DNA of 64,000 nt, taken from NCBI RefSeq assembly GCF_924101635.2, contig NZ_CAKMAA020000062.1, positions 24,334 through 88,333 of the forward strand, in the 5' to 3' direction. Positions 39,367 through 48,397 of this stretch are shown in pieces. Position 1 is the stretch's first letter. The number at the start of each line of letters is the position of its first letter. A program made the position numbers and the translations under genes. The DNA is from Candidatus Nitrotoga sp. HW29. GTDB taxonomy: Bacteria; Pseudomonadota; Gammaproteobacteria; Burkholderiales; Gallionellaceae. The notes below the pieces were generated by a model. It was not told the DNA's origin, made no database searches, and saw nothing but the letters and a program-made list of their open reading frames with translations.

Positions 39367-39656
39367 ATGATCGTGCGTGTTTTCCGCGCTCAAATCCATG
39401 CAGGCCATGAAACCGAGTTTGAGAAAAATTCCAGGAGGTCTCCTTACCCCTGGTTAAAGCTCAACAGGGCCTTGTATCTGTATCCATTGGTCGTCCTGTT
39501 ATTTCCAGCCCACTCGAATTCATCATGATCTCCATCTGGCAAGACGAGGCGGCACTCCGTAAATTTGTCGGCGACAACTATACTCGCGCTGTCATTCCAC
39601 CAGTCATGGAGCAACACATGGCTGCATGCTGGGTGCATCACTATGAGATCATGTAA
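39367..39656 (+). pseudogene. Antibiotic-biosynthesis-monooxygenase-like gene, frameshifted
   Basis: The start reads MIVRVFRAQIHAGHETEFEK, typical of small dimeric ABM-fold enzymes. At a short run of A (39423-39427) the frame is lost by one base. The continuation in another frame reads FQEVSLPLVKAQQGLVSVSI, then ISIWQDEAALRKFVGDNYTRAVIPPVM and MAACWVHHYEIM to the stop at 39654-39656. Restoring one base would give a roughly 95-residue protein, a normal ABM length. So the break is a single recent-looking indel, or a sequencing error. Confidence 0.75.
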
Positions 39657-39757
39657 TCATGTCCAACAACACATCGAACACTGGCCGCCCAAAGATATAT
39701 ACCTTTGAGTTCGCACTGTGCTCGCACAACCCCGACCAGCTAATGTAGGCGAGGCCA

Positions 39758-40120
39758 ATGATGACTCTCATACTGTACAAACTGATTTACATTGGCCCGA
39801 TCATCCTGGTTGTCTCGATCATCGCCTTACCCATCTTCTACTTCCTCTATTTACGCGCCAGTGAACCCAAAGCTTCGCTTTCTATACTTAAATATGTGCT
39901 AAGCGCGGTAGTACTCGGCTTGGTGACATTCGTAATTGGAACCATGCTCGGAATTGCGGCAGCGTGCCAGCCAGCCAATGCCGACAGTCTATGCGCCCTT
40001 GTGGGCTTTTTCGGATCAGGCCCACTCGTGGCAGGATTAGCTTTACTCGCGTTCGGATATTTGCGTACCCAAGCTGCACGCACAAGTCCTAACAATTCAT
40101 TCAACAGGAACGCTCCCTAA
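39758..40120 (+). CDS. Hypothetical membrane protein with three predicted helices
   Basis: 120 aa, family not recognised. Hydrophobic helices lie at about residues 7-32 (YKLIYIGPIILVVSIIALPIFYFLYL), 43-69 (LKYVLSAVVLGLVTFVIGTMLGIAAAC) and 80-102 (ALVGFFGSGPLVAGLALLAFGYL). The tail SPNNSFNRNAP is notable: such NNSF tails are often produced when an ORF reads into an integron attC site (CCTAACAATTCATTCAA here at 40088-40104). The start is uncertain (39758 or 39761). Confidence 0.6.
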   Translation: MMTLILYKLIYIGPIILVVSIIALPIFYFLYLRASEPKASLSILKYVLSAVVLGLVTFVIGTMLGIAAACQPANADSLCALVGFFGSGPLVAGLALLAFGYLRTQAARTSPNNSFNRNAP

Positions 40121-40319
40121 CAAAAGCATTACCTTAACTTAAAGGCTCAAGTGACTAAAGAATCTAAAGTGTCGTCACAAAAAATGTTTAAAATCGCTGC
40201 TGAAGCAAAAAAATCGGCAAGAACAAGTAATGTGAAATCTGAAAACAAACCTAACCTATCATCAAGCAGGGCGCCTAACGCCCCTCTTAATTCAAACTTT
40301 AAACACCAACAAGGATCGT

Positions 40320-40868
40320 ATGGGCAAAATCTACAACGAAATCACTCCCGAGCTTACCTCGTGGGTTCAGAAACAACACGTATTCTTCGTCGCAACAGCA
40401 CCATCGACAACTGACGGCCACGTGAACTGCTCACCCAAAGGCCTGGATTCACTCCGAATTATCAATCCTCAGACGGTTGCCTATGCCGATCTCACAGGAA
40501 GTGGCGCCGAGACAGTCGCTCACATCAGGGATAACGGGAGAATCGTCCTGATGTTCTGTTCATTTGAAGGGCCGCCGAAGATCGTCCGCTTCCACGGAAA
40601 GGGCGAGACAGTCTTGCCCGGGACGGCGCTATGGAAAGAGCTTGCTCCACAGATGTACTTGAAACCGAGTACTCGGGCAATCATCCTGATCCACGTCACG
40701 CGCATCAGTGATTCTTGCGGATACGGAGTCCCGATTATGCCGTTTATTGAAGATCGCGACGTTATCGATCGTTGGGTCGAGACAAAAGGCATCGAAAATC
40801 TTTCTGCTTATCGGCGCGAGAAAAATGCTCGCAGCATCGACGGGTTGCCCACAGCAGAATTTGAGTAA
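40320..40868 (+). CDS. Pyridoxamine-5'-phosphate-oxidase-like FMN-binding protein
   Basis: 182 aa with the split-barrel PPOX fold: VQKQHVFFVATAPSTTDGHVNCSPKGLDSLRII (about residues 16-48), VAYADLTGSGAETVAHIRDNGRIVLMFCSFEGPPKIVRFHGKG (broken: ADLTGSG; NGRIVLMFCSFEG; VRFHGKGE) and ISDSCGYGVPIM. The family binds FMN or F420/heme-type cofactors; the reaction here is unknown. The family is full-length here. Ribosome-binding site AAGGA is 5 nt before the ATG. Confidence 0.82.
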   Translation: MGKIYNEITPELTSWVQKQHVFFVATAPSTTDGHVNCSPKGLDSLRIINPQTVAYADLTGSGAETVAHIRDNGRIVLMFCSFEGPPKIVRFHGKGETVLPGTALWKELAPQMYLKPSTRAIILIHVTRISDSCGYGVPIMPFIEDRDVIDRWVETKGIENLSAYRREKNARSIDGLPTAEFE

Positions 40869-41251
40869 AACTGAATGCAAGGAAAGCGCTCGGGGCCAGT
40901 TCTAACATTCCAACAAACTCTATTGCACTATCATAGATAGTCAGGATAGGTAACCAGGCCCCTCAGACTGGAATTTTCGGATTCCGCATTGCGCGTTCGA
41001 CTTCACTAACCCCGCATTTCACTTCTAAAATTCCGAACTTATCCAAACAAAGACACACAAATAACATGTGTTACCTATTGCTGGCATATCTAAATTTTTA
41101 AATTCACCCCCACAATTATTAACTTAAGGAAGCTCATGGTTCTCTTTGAGTTACCATCGGTAAAGTTATAATTTTTACTTTGTATATCAATCAACCCGAT
41201 AAAATTTTTAGTGTTTTTTAGGCCTACTTTAAGGCGTTATAGTAAAGAGCT
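40869..41251. other. Non-coding stretch before the methyltransferase gene
   Basis: 383 AT-rich bases without a credible gene. Near its start TTCTAACATTCC (40900-40911) recalls the 5' half of an attC site, without a matching 3' half. I see nothing else. Confidence 0.5.
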
Positions 41252-42085
41252 ATGAACAGACAGAATCCGATCACAGAAACCAAAACGCGCGTGAGCATCT
41301 CCAAATATTCAAAAGATGAATGGATAATTGTGGAGTGCTCTGAAACAGGAATCGTTTATCTACAAAATCCGCCTGATTATTCCCGGCTTGTTGATGAATT
41401 AGCGTGGGAAAAGCAGTTTTCAGAAGAAAGAGCACGACGAAAAGCCAGGGAACCCGTCGCATTTTTTATCAGCTCCGCAATCAAAAAGTTACGCAGCAAA
41501 TTAAGGAAAAAAGAAAGGATTGAAACTGTCTCTGAAAAAATCCTGAAGCAACTTCTAGCAAATGGCAAAACCTCGCTGAATGTTTTGGATGTCGGTTGCG
41601 GTATTGGTGAGAAACTAGCGAAGATAGCCAACCACATGAACAGCAAACAGTCAGTACCCATAAAAAGCATCGGTATTGAAATATCGCAAGCCCAAGCCGC
41701 AGAGGCGAACACTCATTTGAAAAAAATTGGGGGATATTGCATCCATAACTCAGCCATAGGGGGGTTAAAGGAAATCTCTGACAACTCTATTGACGTTATT
41801 ATTCTCTGTTCATTTCTGGAACATGAAACCAGCCCGCTCCAGTTACTTAAGATTTGCAAGGAAAAACTGGACAGACATGGAAAAATTGTCATCAAAGTAC
41901 CTAATTTTGCTTCATTCAACCGAATCGTCAGACAAGATAAGTGGTGTGGATTTAGATATCCTGACCATGTAAATTATTTCACTCCCAAAACGTTGCGTTT
42001 AATCGTCGAACATTCCGGTTTAAAAGTGGACAGCTTGAATGCCCTGCCCACTAACGACAATATGTGGGCTATTGTCAGCGCATAG
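41252..42085 (+). CDS. Class I SAM-dependent methyltransferase
   Basis: 277 aa. A charged N-terminal part of about 100 residues (IKKLRSKLRKKERIE) precedes a Methyltransf_23-like domain. Motif I is NVLDVGCGIGEKLAKIA (about residues 110-126), the acidic motif II is IGIEIS, and IDVIILCSFLEHETSPLQLLKICKEKLDRHGKIVIKVPNF is typical of methyltransferases of surface-sugar and quinone-like pathways. GFRYPDHVNYFTPKTLRLIVEHSGL ends the domain. The substrate is unknown. It has no partner gene; the 3' end overlaps a small inverted repeat (42051-42095). Confidence 0.82.
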   Translation: MNRQNPITETKTRVSISKYSKDEWIIVECSETGIVYLQNPPDYSRLVDELAWEKQFSEERARRKAREPVAFFISSAIKKLRSKLRKKERIETVSEKILKQLLANGKTSLNVLDVGCGIGEKLAKIANHMNSKQSVPIKSIGIEISQAQAAEANTHLKKIGGYCIHNSAIGGLKEISDNSIDVIILCSFLEHETSPLQLLKICKEKLDRHGKIVIKVPNFASFNRIVRQDKWCGFRYPDHVNYFTPKTLRLIVEHSGLKVDSLNALPTNDNMWAIVSA

Positions 42086-42095
42086 CTTGTTAGGT
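42051..42095 (+). repeat. attC-like inverted repeat at the methyltransferase end
   Basis: CTAAC (42051-42055) pairs with GTTAG (42089-42093), and GACAAT (42056-42061) with ATTGTC (42071-42076). GTTAGGT (42089-42095) is an exact R' consensus (GTTRRRY). The left heptamer is imperfect and the inner spacing is unusual, so this is a weak candidate. Confidence 0.25.
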
Positions 42096-42147
42096 AGCGT
42101 AACAATACCTTCGAATCGTCACAGGTTAATATTAGAAAGTAATCGCA

Positions 42148-42588
42148 ATGTTTAAACAAATCATTACAGCAATTTTTGTTGTTGCGGCATTCATTTCTTT
42201 ATCTGGCTGCGCAAATTTAAATGATGTTGTGCGGGCAAAAGAAACGGGGACTGAAGGTATAACCAAAATCTATGCCGTAACACCAGAGCAGGCATGGGAA
42301 ATTGCCAAAACGGTTTTCCGTTGGGAGGGTTCGGATGCTATTGAAGAGCACAAAAATGAAGGCTATATGCTCACAAGCAGCGGATTAAACGGTTACTCTT
42401 ATGGCGCTGTTATGGGTGCTTGGATTAGGCCTATCAACACAGTCAGTACTGAGGTTACCGTTATTACGAAGCGTAGAATTAAAACCGATCTATTCACAAC
42501 TTTAACGGAAGAAACTTATCACAAGCGATTTGCACAAGCGGTTGAAATTACAAAAAGAGGAAACCCGCTTCCACGTGTAGCACCGTAA
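42148..42588 (+). CDS. Hypothetical lipoprotein, 146 aa
   Basis: Type II signal peptide with lipobox LSGC (Cys22), so it is a membrane-anchored periplasmic lipoprotein. The remainder (about residues 35-146) has an alpha/beta pattern (YAVTPEQAWEIAKTVFRWEG, VSTEVTVITKRRIKTDLFTTLTEETYHKRF) seen in several DUF-type bacterial lipoproteins. I cannot assign a family or function. It follows the methyltransferase by 62 bp on the same strand, but no functional link is evident. Confidence 0.7.
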   Translation: MFKQIITAIFVVAAFISLSGCANLNDVVRAKETGTEGITKIYAVTPEQAWEIAKTVFRWEGSDAIEEHKNEGYMLTSSGLNGYSYGAVMGAWIRPINTVSTEVTVITKRRIKTDLFTTLTEETYHKRFAQAVEITKRGNPLPRVAP

Positions 42589-42699
42589 ATATAGACAGCC
42601 CGGTCGGTTGTGCTGAATGAAATAAAGCCCCATATCCCTGGAAGATGACACATACGTTATTGGCAGGCCCATGCAGCACCAGGCCAGCCATCTTTAACT

Positions 42700-42849
42700 G
42701 AAAATTTGGCTGAACGGTGCTCCGATGTATTAGTGCGGCATGTCGATTACATTCATTACAATCCCGTAAAGCATGAGCTGGATCACTCACACTATAGCCG
42801 CTACCGATATCAAACAACTTTCCTTCGCCTTCATTGCGGCCGGCATTGA
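42700..42849 (+). pseudogene. REP-associated tyrosine transposase (Y1/IS200-like) fragment
   Basis: One frame reads ENLAERCSDVLVRHVDYIHYN and PVKHELDHSHYSRYRY before a stop at 42847-42849. RHVDYIHYNPVKHGL-like wording is diagnostic for the C-terminal part of RAYT/TnpA_REP proteins. The catalytic HUH and tyrosine parts are missing upstream, so this is a remnant. No REP palindromes were noticed next to it. Confidence 0.65.
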
Positions 42850-43139
42850 TTAATAATCTGTATTAAAATGTTGATCCGAAAATTTTATTGACTTGTAAGT
42901 TATCAAACTTTAGGTGTGCTCAAAATCCAAGTGTAATAATTTCTTCAGAAAGCATTGCACGGGAAATTCTGCAACCAACTGTGTACTGAAGGGTGAACGA
43001 TAACCCGGACTGTTATCAATACGGTACCAATAGTCCCAATAGCTATCAATGCAGGTCGTTTTTGACTTTGGGTAACTTGATGTTGCGTTTGTCACTTGGG
43101 ATTTGAAAACGTCCTTGTAAATTCTTAAGGAGAACTTTA

Positions 43140-43697
43140 ATGGTGAGTTTACAACCGCCAGTTTGCGATTTTGGCTGGAAGGCTCATGAATTCAACTTAC
43201 TGGGGATAGATGGAAAACGCTACACCCCGAAAAATGCATGTGGTAAGAATGGACTGTTGGTGATGTTCATTTGCAACCATTGCCCCTATGTAAAATCCAT
43301 CCGTGATCGGATTGTGCGGGATACACGCGAGCTGCTGCAATATGGTATTAACAGCATTGCCATTATGTCGAATGATTCTGCAGAATATGAGGAAGACTCA
43401 TTCGAGAATATGCAAAAAATAGCTCAGCAATACGCTTATCCGTTCCCTTATGTATGGGACGAGACACAGCAAGTTGCCCAGGATTACGGAGCGGTTTGCA
43501 CACCCGATTTCTTCGGATTCAATGCCCAACTGGAATTGCAATATCGTGGCCGATTGGACGCTTCACGCAAGGAGGCGATACCGGATGTACCGCGTGATTT
43601 GTTTAATGCCATGATGCAAGTGGCACAAACTGGCAAAGGGCCACTGGAACAGATCGCCAGTATGGGTTGTTCTATCAAATGGAAAAACGAAGCATAA
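43140..43697 (+). CDS. Thioredoxin-fold (AhpC/TSA-like) protein
   Basis: 185 aa thioredoxin-like protein of the peroxiredoxin-related group. LLVMFICNHCPYVKSIRDRIV (residues 40-60) holds a CxxxC-type NHCPYV motif. INSIAIMSNDSAEYEEDSFENM, YPFPYVWDETQQVAQDYGAVCTPDFFGF and LQYRGRLD follow. Such proteins are usual cytoplasmic thiol-dependent reductases or peroxidases; no signal peptide is present. RBS AAGGAGA is strong. Last gene of the accessory stretch before trkA. Confidence 0.85.
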   Translation: MVSLQPPVCDFGWKAHEFNLLGIDGKRYTPKNACGKNGLLVMFICNHCPYVKSIRDRIVRDTRELLQYGINSIAIMSNDSAEYEEDSFENMQKIAQQYAYPFPYVWDETQQVAQDYGAVCTPDFFGFNAQLELQYRGRLDASRKEAIPDVPRDLFNAMMQVAQTGKGPLEQIASMGCSIKWKNEA

Positions 43698-43923
43698 ACC
43701 GGAATCCGTTCCACTGAATTACGCTTCATTCCTTAAGCTGATGCTTATCAGTTTTCTTAAGTTTAGCGGCTGAATTATTTGTACAGCAACGATGAGGCCA
43801 TGTTGTTGAGTAGCAAACCCAATTTAAGCTGCACCGGCCTGGCTATTTCATGCCGGTTAGCGCACCACAGTCAATACACGTCGGCGGTTACAAAACCGTT
43901 GAACATCATGAAAGGCAATTGAC

Positions 43924-45297
43924 GTGCGGATTTTGATACTCGGGGCCGGGCAGGTCGGTTCGACAATGGCAGAAAGTTTGGTTGGAGAAGACAACGATAT
44001 CACCATCGTTGATACTGACGCGGAAAAATTGCGTCTGTTACAAGATCGTTTTGATCTGCATACTTTAATGGGAAATGCTTCCCATCCTTCTGTCCTGGAA
44101 CAAGCTGGCATTGCAGATGTTGATATGCTGTTAGCCGTTACGCAAAGTGATGAGGTCAACATGGTGGCCTGCAAACTTGCAGCCAGTTTATATAACACCC
44201 CGACCAAGATTGCACGCATTCGCGCCGCAAACTATCTGGAACATCCCGAAATATTTAGTGCTGATAATTTCTGTGTCGATTTTTCCATTTGCCCGGAACA
44301 GATACTCACTGACTACATCTATAAATTGATTGAGTTCCCCGAAGCCCTGCAGGTACTGGAATTCGCTAATGGCCGGGCATCCCTGGTTGCGGTCAAAGCA
44401 TTTGAAGACGGCCCCCTGATCGGACGGGAATTGCGTTATCTGCGCGCACATATGCCCAATGTTGATACTCGGGTTGCGGCAATTTTCCGCCAGGATAGCC
44501 CAATTATTCCCGAAGGTAGTACGGTGATCAAAGCCGGCGATGAGGTTTTCTTTATTGCCGCGACCAAAGATATCCGCACGGTATTGAAGGAATGGCGTCA
44601 TATGGATAAGCCTGCCAAACGTGTGATGATTGTAGGTGGTGGCAATATAGGGCGTCGGCTGGCACGAGCACTGGAGCGCGATTATCAGGTTAAGCTGATC
44701 GAGCATAACAAAAAAGCATGTGAGCGTCTGGCAGCCGAACTCACCCATACACTGGTACTCTGTGGCGATGGAACCGATGAAAATCTACTGGCCGCCGAAC
44801 ATGTGGCTGATGTGGATATATTCTGTTCTCTGACTAATGATGACGAGAACAATATTATGTCCGCGCTGCTGGCCAAAAAAGGGAAAGCACGTAAAGTGCT
44901 CTCATTGATCAACCGCAGTTCATATGTTGAGTTGGTGCAAGGCGGGAAGATCGATATTGCGCTATCACCCGCCCACGTTACGATCGGTTCGTTGCTTGCC
45001 TACGTCCGTCAGGGTGACGTGGCAGTGGTGCATGCGCTTAGACGCGGAGCAGCAGAGGCGCTGGAGATGGTGGTGCACGGTGAGCGACATTCGTCTAAAG
45101 TTGTAGGGCGGCGCATCGATGAAATTGAACTACCCAAGGGTGCGACTATCGGCGCAATTGTGCGGGGCGATCAAGTAATCATGGGTCACCACGACACGGT
45201 GATTGAGGCGGACGATCATGTCATTGTATTCGTGATCAACAAAAAAATGATTAGCAGGGTCGAGAAATTATTTCAGGTCAGCATAGGGTTCTTTTAA
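43924..45297 (+). CDS. trkA: Trk potassium uptake regulator TrkA
   Basis: Peripheral cytoplasmic NAD-binding subunit that gates the TrkH potassium channel. 457 aa with duplicated RCK halves: first TrkA-N MRILILGAGQVGSTMAESL (residues 1-19), second VMIVGGGNIGRRLARALERDYQ (about 235-256). Each is followed by a TrkA-C domain (GRELRYLRAHMPNVDTRV; VVGRRIDEIELPKG). It starts with GTG. The stop shares one base with the ATG of trkH (TAATG), so the two are translationally coupled. Confidence 0.96.
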   Translation: MRILILGAGQVGSTMAESLVGEDNDITIVDTDAEKLRLLQDRFDLHTLMGNASHPSVLEQAGIADVDMLLAVTQSDEVNMVACKLAASLYNTPTKIARIRAANYLEHPEIFSADNFCVDFSICPEQILTDYIYKLIEFPEALQVLEFANGRASLVAVKAFEDGPLIGRELRYLRAHMPNVDTRVAAIFRQDSPIIPEGSTVIKAGDEVFFIAATKDIRTVLKEWRHMDKPAKRVMIVGGGNIGRRLARALERDYQVKLIEHNKKACERLAAELTHTLVLCGDGTDENLLAAEHVADVDIFCSLTNDDENNIMSALLAKKGKARKVLSLINRSSYVELVQGGKIDIALSPAHVTIGSLLAYVRQGDVAVVHALRRGAAEALEMVVHGERHSSKVVGRRIDEIELPKGATIGAIVRGDQVIMGHHDTVIEADDHVIVFVINKKMISRVEKLFQVSIGFF

Positions 45298-46754
45298 TGC
45301 AACGCTCGCTGACCGTTATTCACGCGCTTGGCACGATGTTAATCCTGTTCAGCGTAACGTATCTCTTCCCCATTAGTACGTCGCTGATTTATCAAGATGG
45401 CACAACAATAGACTTTGCCCTGGCGATGGTGATGACATCTGCGGTGGGCAGTCTAATGTGGATACTTACACGCCACAACAAAGGTGAGCTGTCTATCCGC
45501 CACGGCTATTTGCTGGTAGTGATGATGTGGACGGCGATTCCCGCTTTTGCCACGCTGCCGCTATTGCTGCTGATCAACGGCCTGTCTTTCACCGATGCCT
45601 ACTTTGAGACGATGTCCGGCATAACAACCACGGGCGCAAGCGTGTTGACCCAGCTGGATGCTTTGCCACCCGCCATCAACCTATGGCGGCACGAATTGGT
45701 CTGGCTGGGCGGCATGGGGATTATCGTGCTTGCAGTGGCAATTTTACCCCTGCTGGGCGTCGGTGGTCGCCAGTTGTATAAAGCAGAAACACCCGGCCCG
45801 ATGAGAGACTCCACCCTTGCCCCGCGTATTACCGAAACTGCACGCAATTTATGGCTGGTATATCTGTGCATTACCTTGCTCTGCATCCTATCGCTAAACT
45901 TAGCGGGAATGTCCTGGTTAGATGCTATATGTCATGCGTTTTCCACGATGGGATTGGGTGGTTTTTCCACACATGACGCTAATATTGGATACTTCAATTC
46001 TGCTGTTATTGAATTAGTGCTCATTATATTTATGCTGCTGGCCGTTATGAACTTCGCGACACACTTTCTGGCGTGGCGCGAAAAGAGCTTGAAACTTTAT
46101 TTGCGCGACACCGAAACCCTTTGCACCATAATACTTATACTGCTAAGTTGCTTGGGCATTGGTACATTTCTATGGTGGCAGGGGACTTACCCGAGTTTCG
46201 GGATAGCACTGAGGCACGCCAGTTTTAATCTGGTCTCGATTGCAACCGATTGCGGTTTCGCCAGTGTGGACTTTAACCACTGGCCCATGTTTGCACCACT
46301 GTGGATGCTGTTCTTGAGCTGCATTTCTGCCAGCTCCGGCTCTACCGGCGGTGGTATTAAAATGATACGCACACTCATTTTAATCAAACAAACAGGACGG
46401 GAATTCGTCAAACTATTGCATCCGGCCGCAGTCAACCCGTTAAAAATTGGCGGCCGCGTAGTGCCAGACAACATCGTGTTCTCGGTGTTGAGTTTTATCT
46501 TTCTTTACTTCATGAGCGTCGCCATATTGACCTTCGTGCTCGTGATCAGTGGACTGGATTTCGTATCCGCTTTTTCTGGGATAATTGCCTGTATAAACAA
46601 TGCCGGTCCTGGCTTGGGAATTTTAGGGCCGGCCAGCAACTATGGGACATTAAGTGATTTTCAGACTTGGGTATGTACCTTGGCCATGTTGATCGGGCGC
46701 TTGGAAATCGTCACCATACTGATCATTTTTACGCCGCATTTTTGGCGGCGATAA
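45297..46754 (+). CDS. trkH: Trk potassium uptake channel subunit TrkH
   Basis: Inner-membrane potassium transporter subunit with four repeated membrane-pore-membrane units. 485 aa, normal. Selectivity-filter-like segments are TMSGITTTGASVL, AFSTMGLGGFSTHD, SIATDCGFASVD and INNAGPGLGILGP. It works with TrkA, with which it overlaps by one base. Confidence 0.96.
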   Translation: MQRSLTVIHALGTMLILFSVTYLFPISTSLIYQDGTTIDFALAMVMTSAVGSLMWILTRHNKGELSIRHGYLLVVMMWTAIPAFATLPLLLLINGLSFTDAYFETMSGITTTGASVLTQLDALPPAINLWRHELVWLGGMGIIVLAVAILPLLGVGGRQLYKAETPGPMRDSTLAPRITETARNLWLVYLCITLLCILSLNLAGMSWLDAICHAFSTMGLGGFSTHDANIGYFNSAVIELVLIIFMLLAVMNFATHFLAWREKSLKLYLRDTETLCTIILILLSCLGIGTFLWWQGTYPSFGIALRHASFNLVSIATDCGFASVDFNHWPMFAPLWMLFLSCISASSGSTGGGIKMIRTLILIKQTGREFVKLLHPAAVNPLKIGGRVVPDNIVFSVLSFIFLYFMSVAILTFVLVISGLDFVSAFSGIIACINNAGPGLGILGPASNYGTLSDFQTWVCTLAMLIGRLEIVTILIIFTPHFWRR

Positions 46755-46849
46755 TCTGAGTTTTTACCAATTCTGTGCGGGTAACACGTGAATTATAAAA
46801 AACTCATCATTGATTGTTTTGCTAACGCACCACTCAATAGCTGGGGCTA

Positions 46850-47764
46850 ATGATGACATCGCAGAAACCTGTTATTTTACTATTCGGCAAGAATGGCCAA
46901 GTTGGCTTCGAATTACAAAGAGCATTGTCGCCATTTGGCTTGGTGCATGCCTTCGACCGACAAGATTGTGATTTGGCTCAGTTATCGCAAGTAAGAGAAA
47001 TTGTGCGTCAGTTGCGGCCCGATATTATTGTGAATGCTTCGGCTTACACCGCAGTAGATAAAGCCGAAAGCGAACCACAGATTGCTCACCTGATTAATGC
47101 CACCCTACCCGGCGTGCTCGCAGAAGAGGCAGCTGCTATAGACGCACTGCTCGTACATTATTCAACCGATTATGTGTTCGATGGTAAGCAATCCGGGTGG
47201 TATGAAGAAAACGATATCCCAAACCCGCAGTCGGTTTATGGCACAAGCAAACTTGCGGGCGAGAGGGGAATTACAGCAACTAATTGCCGTAATTTGATCT
47301 TCCGTACCAGTTGGGTATTCGGCGCGCATGGCGGAAATTTTGCCAAAACGATTCTTAGACTTGCTAAAGAACGGGAATCGCTGAATGTAATAGCTGATCA
47401 ATTTGGTGCGCCGACATCGGCGCATTTAATTGCAGATGTTACCGCCCAGGTTATTGTTCAGTATTGGAACGATGTAAATCGAGAAAGCTTCCCCTATGGC
47501 ATCTATCATTTGGTTGCTGCAGGTGAAACAACCTGGTACGAGTATGCCAAATACGTCATTGCTTATGCTGAAAAGGCAGGAATCGAATTACGGTTAAAAT
47601 CGAGTGCAGTTGAAGCAATTCCGAGCATCAACTATCCATTGCCTGCACCACGTCCGTCCAATTCCAGACTTGATAGTAGAAAACTACGACAAACGTTTAA
47701 CCTGACTCTCCCGGATTGGCGCCAAGACATGGTAAATGTATTGGCGAAAATTATTACAGTTTAA
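46850..47764 (+). CDS. rfbD: dTDP-4-dehydrorhamnose reductase
   Basis: NADPH-dependent last step of dTDP-L-rhamnose synthesis. 304 aa RmlD-type extended SDR. Visible are LLFGKNGQVGFELQ (nucleotide loop), NASAYTAVDKAE, YSTDYVFDGKQSGWYEENDIPNPQSVYGTSKLAGE (broken: STDYVFDG; PNPQSVYGTSKLAGE with YxxxK), FRTSWVFGAHGGNFAKTIL and DQFGAPTSA. The rmlA, rmlB and rmlC genes are not in the window. The nearest polysaccharide locus is 11 kb away, so this gene is separated from its usual partners. Confidence 0.94.
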   Translation: MMTSQKPVILLFGKNGQVGFELQRALSPFGLVHAFDRQDCDLAQLSQVREIVRQLRPDIIVNASAYTAVDKAESEPQIAHLINATLPGVLAEEAAAIDALLVHYSTDYVFDGKQSGWYEENDIPNPQSVYGTSKLAGERGITATNCRNLIFRTSWVFGAHGGNFAKTILRLAKERESLNVIADQFGAPTSAHLIADVTAQVIVQYWNDVNRESFPYGIYHLVAAGETTWYEYAKYVIAYAEKAGIELRLKSSAVEAIPSINYPLPAPRPSNSRLDSRKLRQTFNLTLPDWRQDMVNVLAKIITV

Positions 47765-47908
47765 GCTTCAGGATCAAATGGAATTCAGCAAAATAAATTC
47801 CAAACTCACGAACATTGATAAAGGAAGTTGCTGACGCAAAGTGCAGTGCAATGAGTATTCAATGGTAGTGTTAACTGACCTTGAATACCCAAATCGCCAA
47901 GTGCTTAA

Positions 47909-48397
47909 TTATTCACCGGCGCGCACTAAACGCACCCGATAACCCGCACTGTTATGCTCCGAGCCGTAGTCCACGTAGCCATAATCAAAATTAACACCCC
48001 AAGCATAAGAAGACTCGCCAGCCGCGGGCGGAGCCGACCAGAAAGGAGAGCCTGGCGTTCCCGGAAATGCATCCGTATCAATCGCCGGGTTACAGCGACT
48101 GGAATCCACAATGCTCGACAGCTCCTTTAAACTGGGCAAACGCCAAGGTTTACCACTGGTAAAGGCTTCGTTTTTAGCCCAGCTCTGGGCCTGATCCGAG
48201 CTATAAGCAGTTGCGCTCCCACTACAGCCATTGGCCGTGATCTTCATGCCTTCTGCACAGCGCCGCCAGATCAGACCGGTAACGCTATCAGTGACTTCAT
48301 TGCCATCCGTCGAAATTACATATCGAACTTGGGTTTGCGCCTTTGAATCGCCTAATTCAGCTACTACGTCAGTTAACGGGGGAGTAACGGTTTCCAT
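47909..48397 (-). CDS. DUF1566 (Lcl C-terminal-like) domain protein
   Basis: 162 aa with a single DUF1566/Lcl domain: TDSVTGLIWRRCAEGM, AQSWAKNEAFTSGKPWRLPSLKELSSIVD and YGSEHNSAGYRVRLVRAG. The TGLxW-x..WRLPxxxEL pattern is diagnostic. Many members are secreted or surface proteins, but no signal peptide is present here. ATG 48397 has a GGAG 6 nt upstream, so the start is sound. Function unknown. It stands alone, convergent with rfbD. Confidence 0.85.
   Translation of the reverse strand: METVTPPLTDVVAELGDSKAQTQVRYVISTDGNEVTDSVTGLIWRRCAEGMKITANGCSGSATAYSSDQAQSWAKNEAFTSGKPWRLPSLKELSSIVDSSRCNPAIDTDAFPGTPGSPFWSAPPAAGESSYAWGVNFDYGYVDYGSEHNSAGYRVRLVRAGE

Noticed and set aside
40275..40281. GCCTAAC heptamer before the PPOX-like gene as an attC half-site
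   Set aside because: No matching 3' half (GTTAGGC) or inner dyad follows within 140 bases.
40151..40414. 87-codon Lys/Ser-rich plus-strand frame with a GTG start
   Set aside because: Its last 95 bases run through the real PPOX-like gene in another frame and the residues show no fold or motif.
42910..43095. Minus-strand frame with DNSPGYRSPF, faintly like the end of DUF1566 proteins
   Set aside because: Only a handful of residues agree with the gene at 47909-48397, which is too little to call a fragment.
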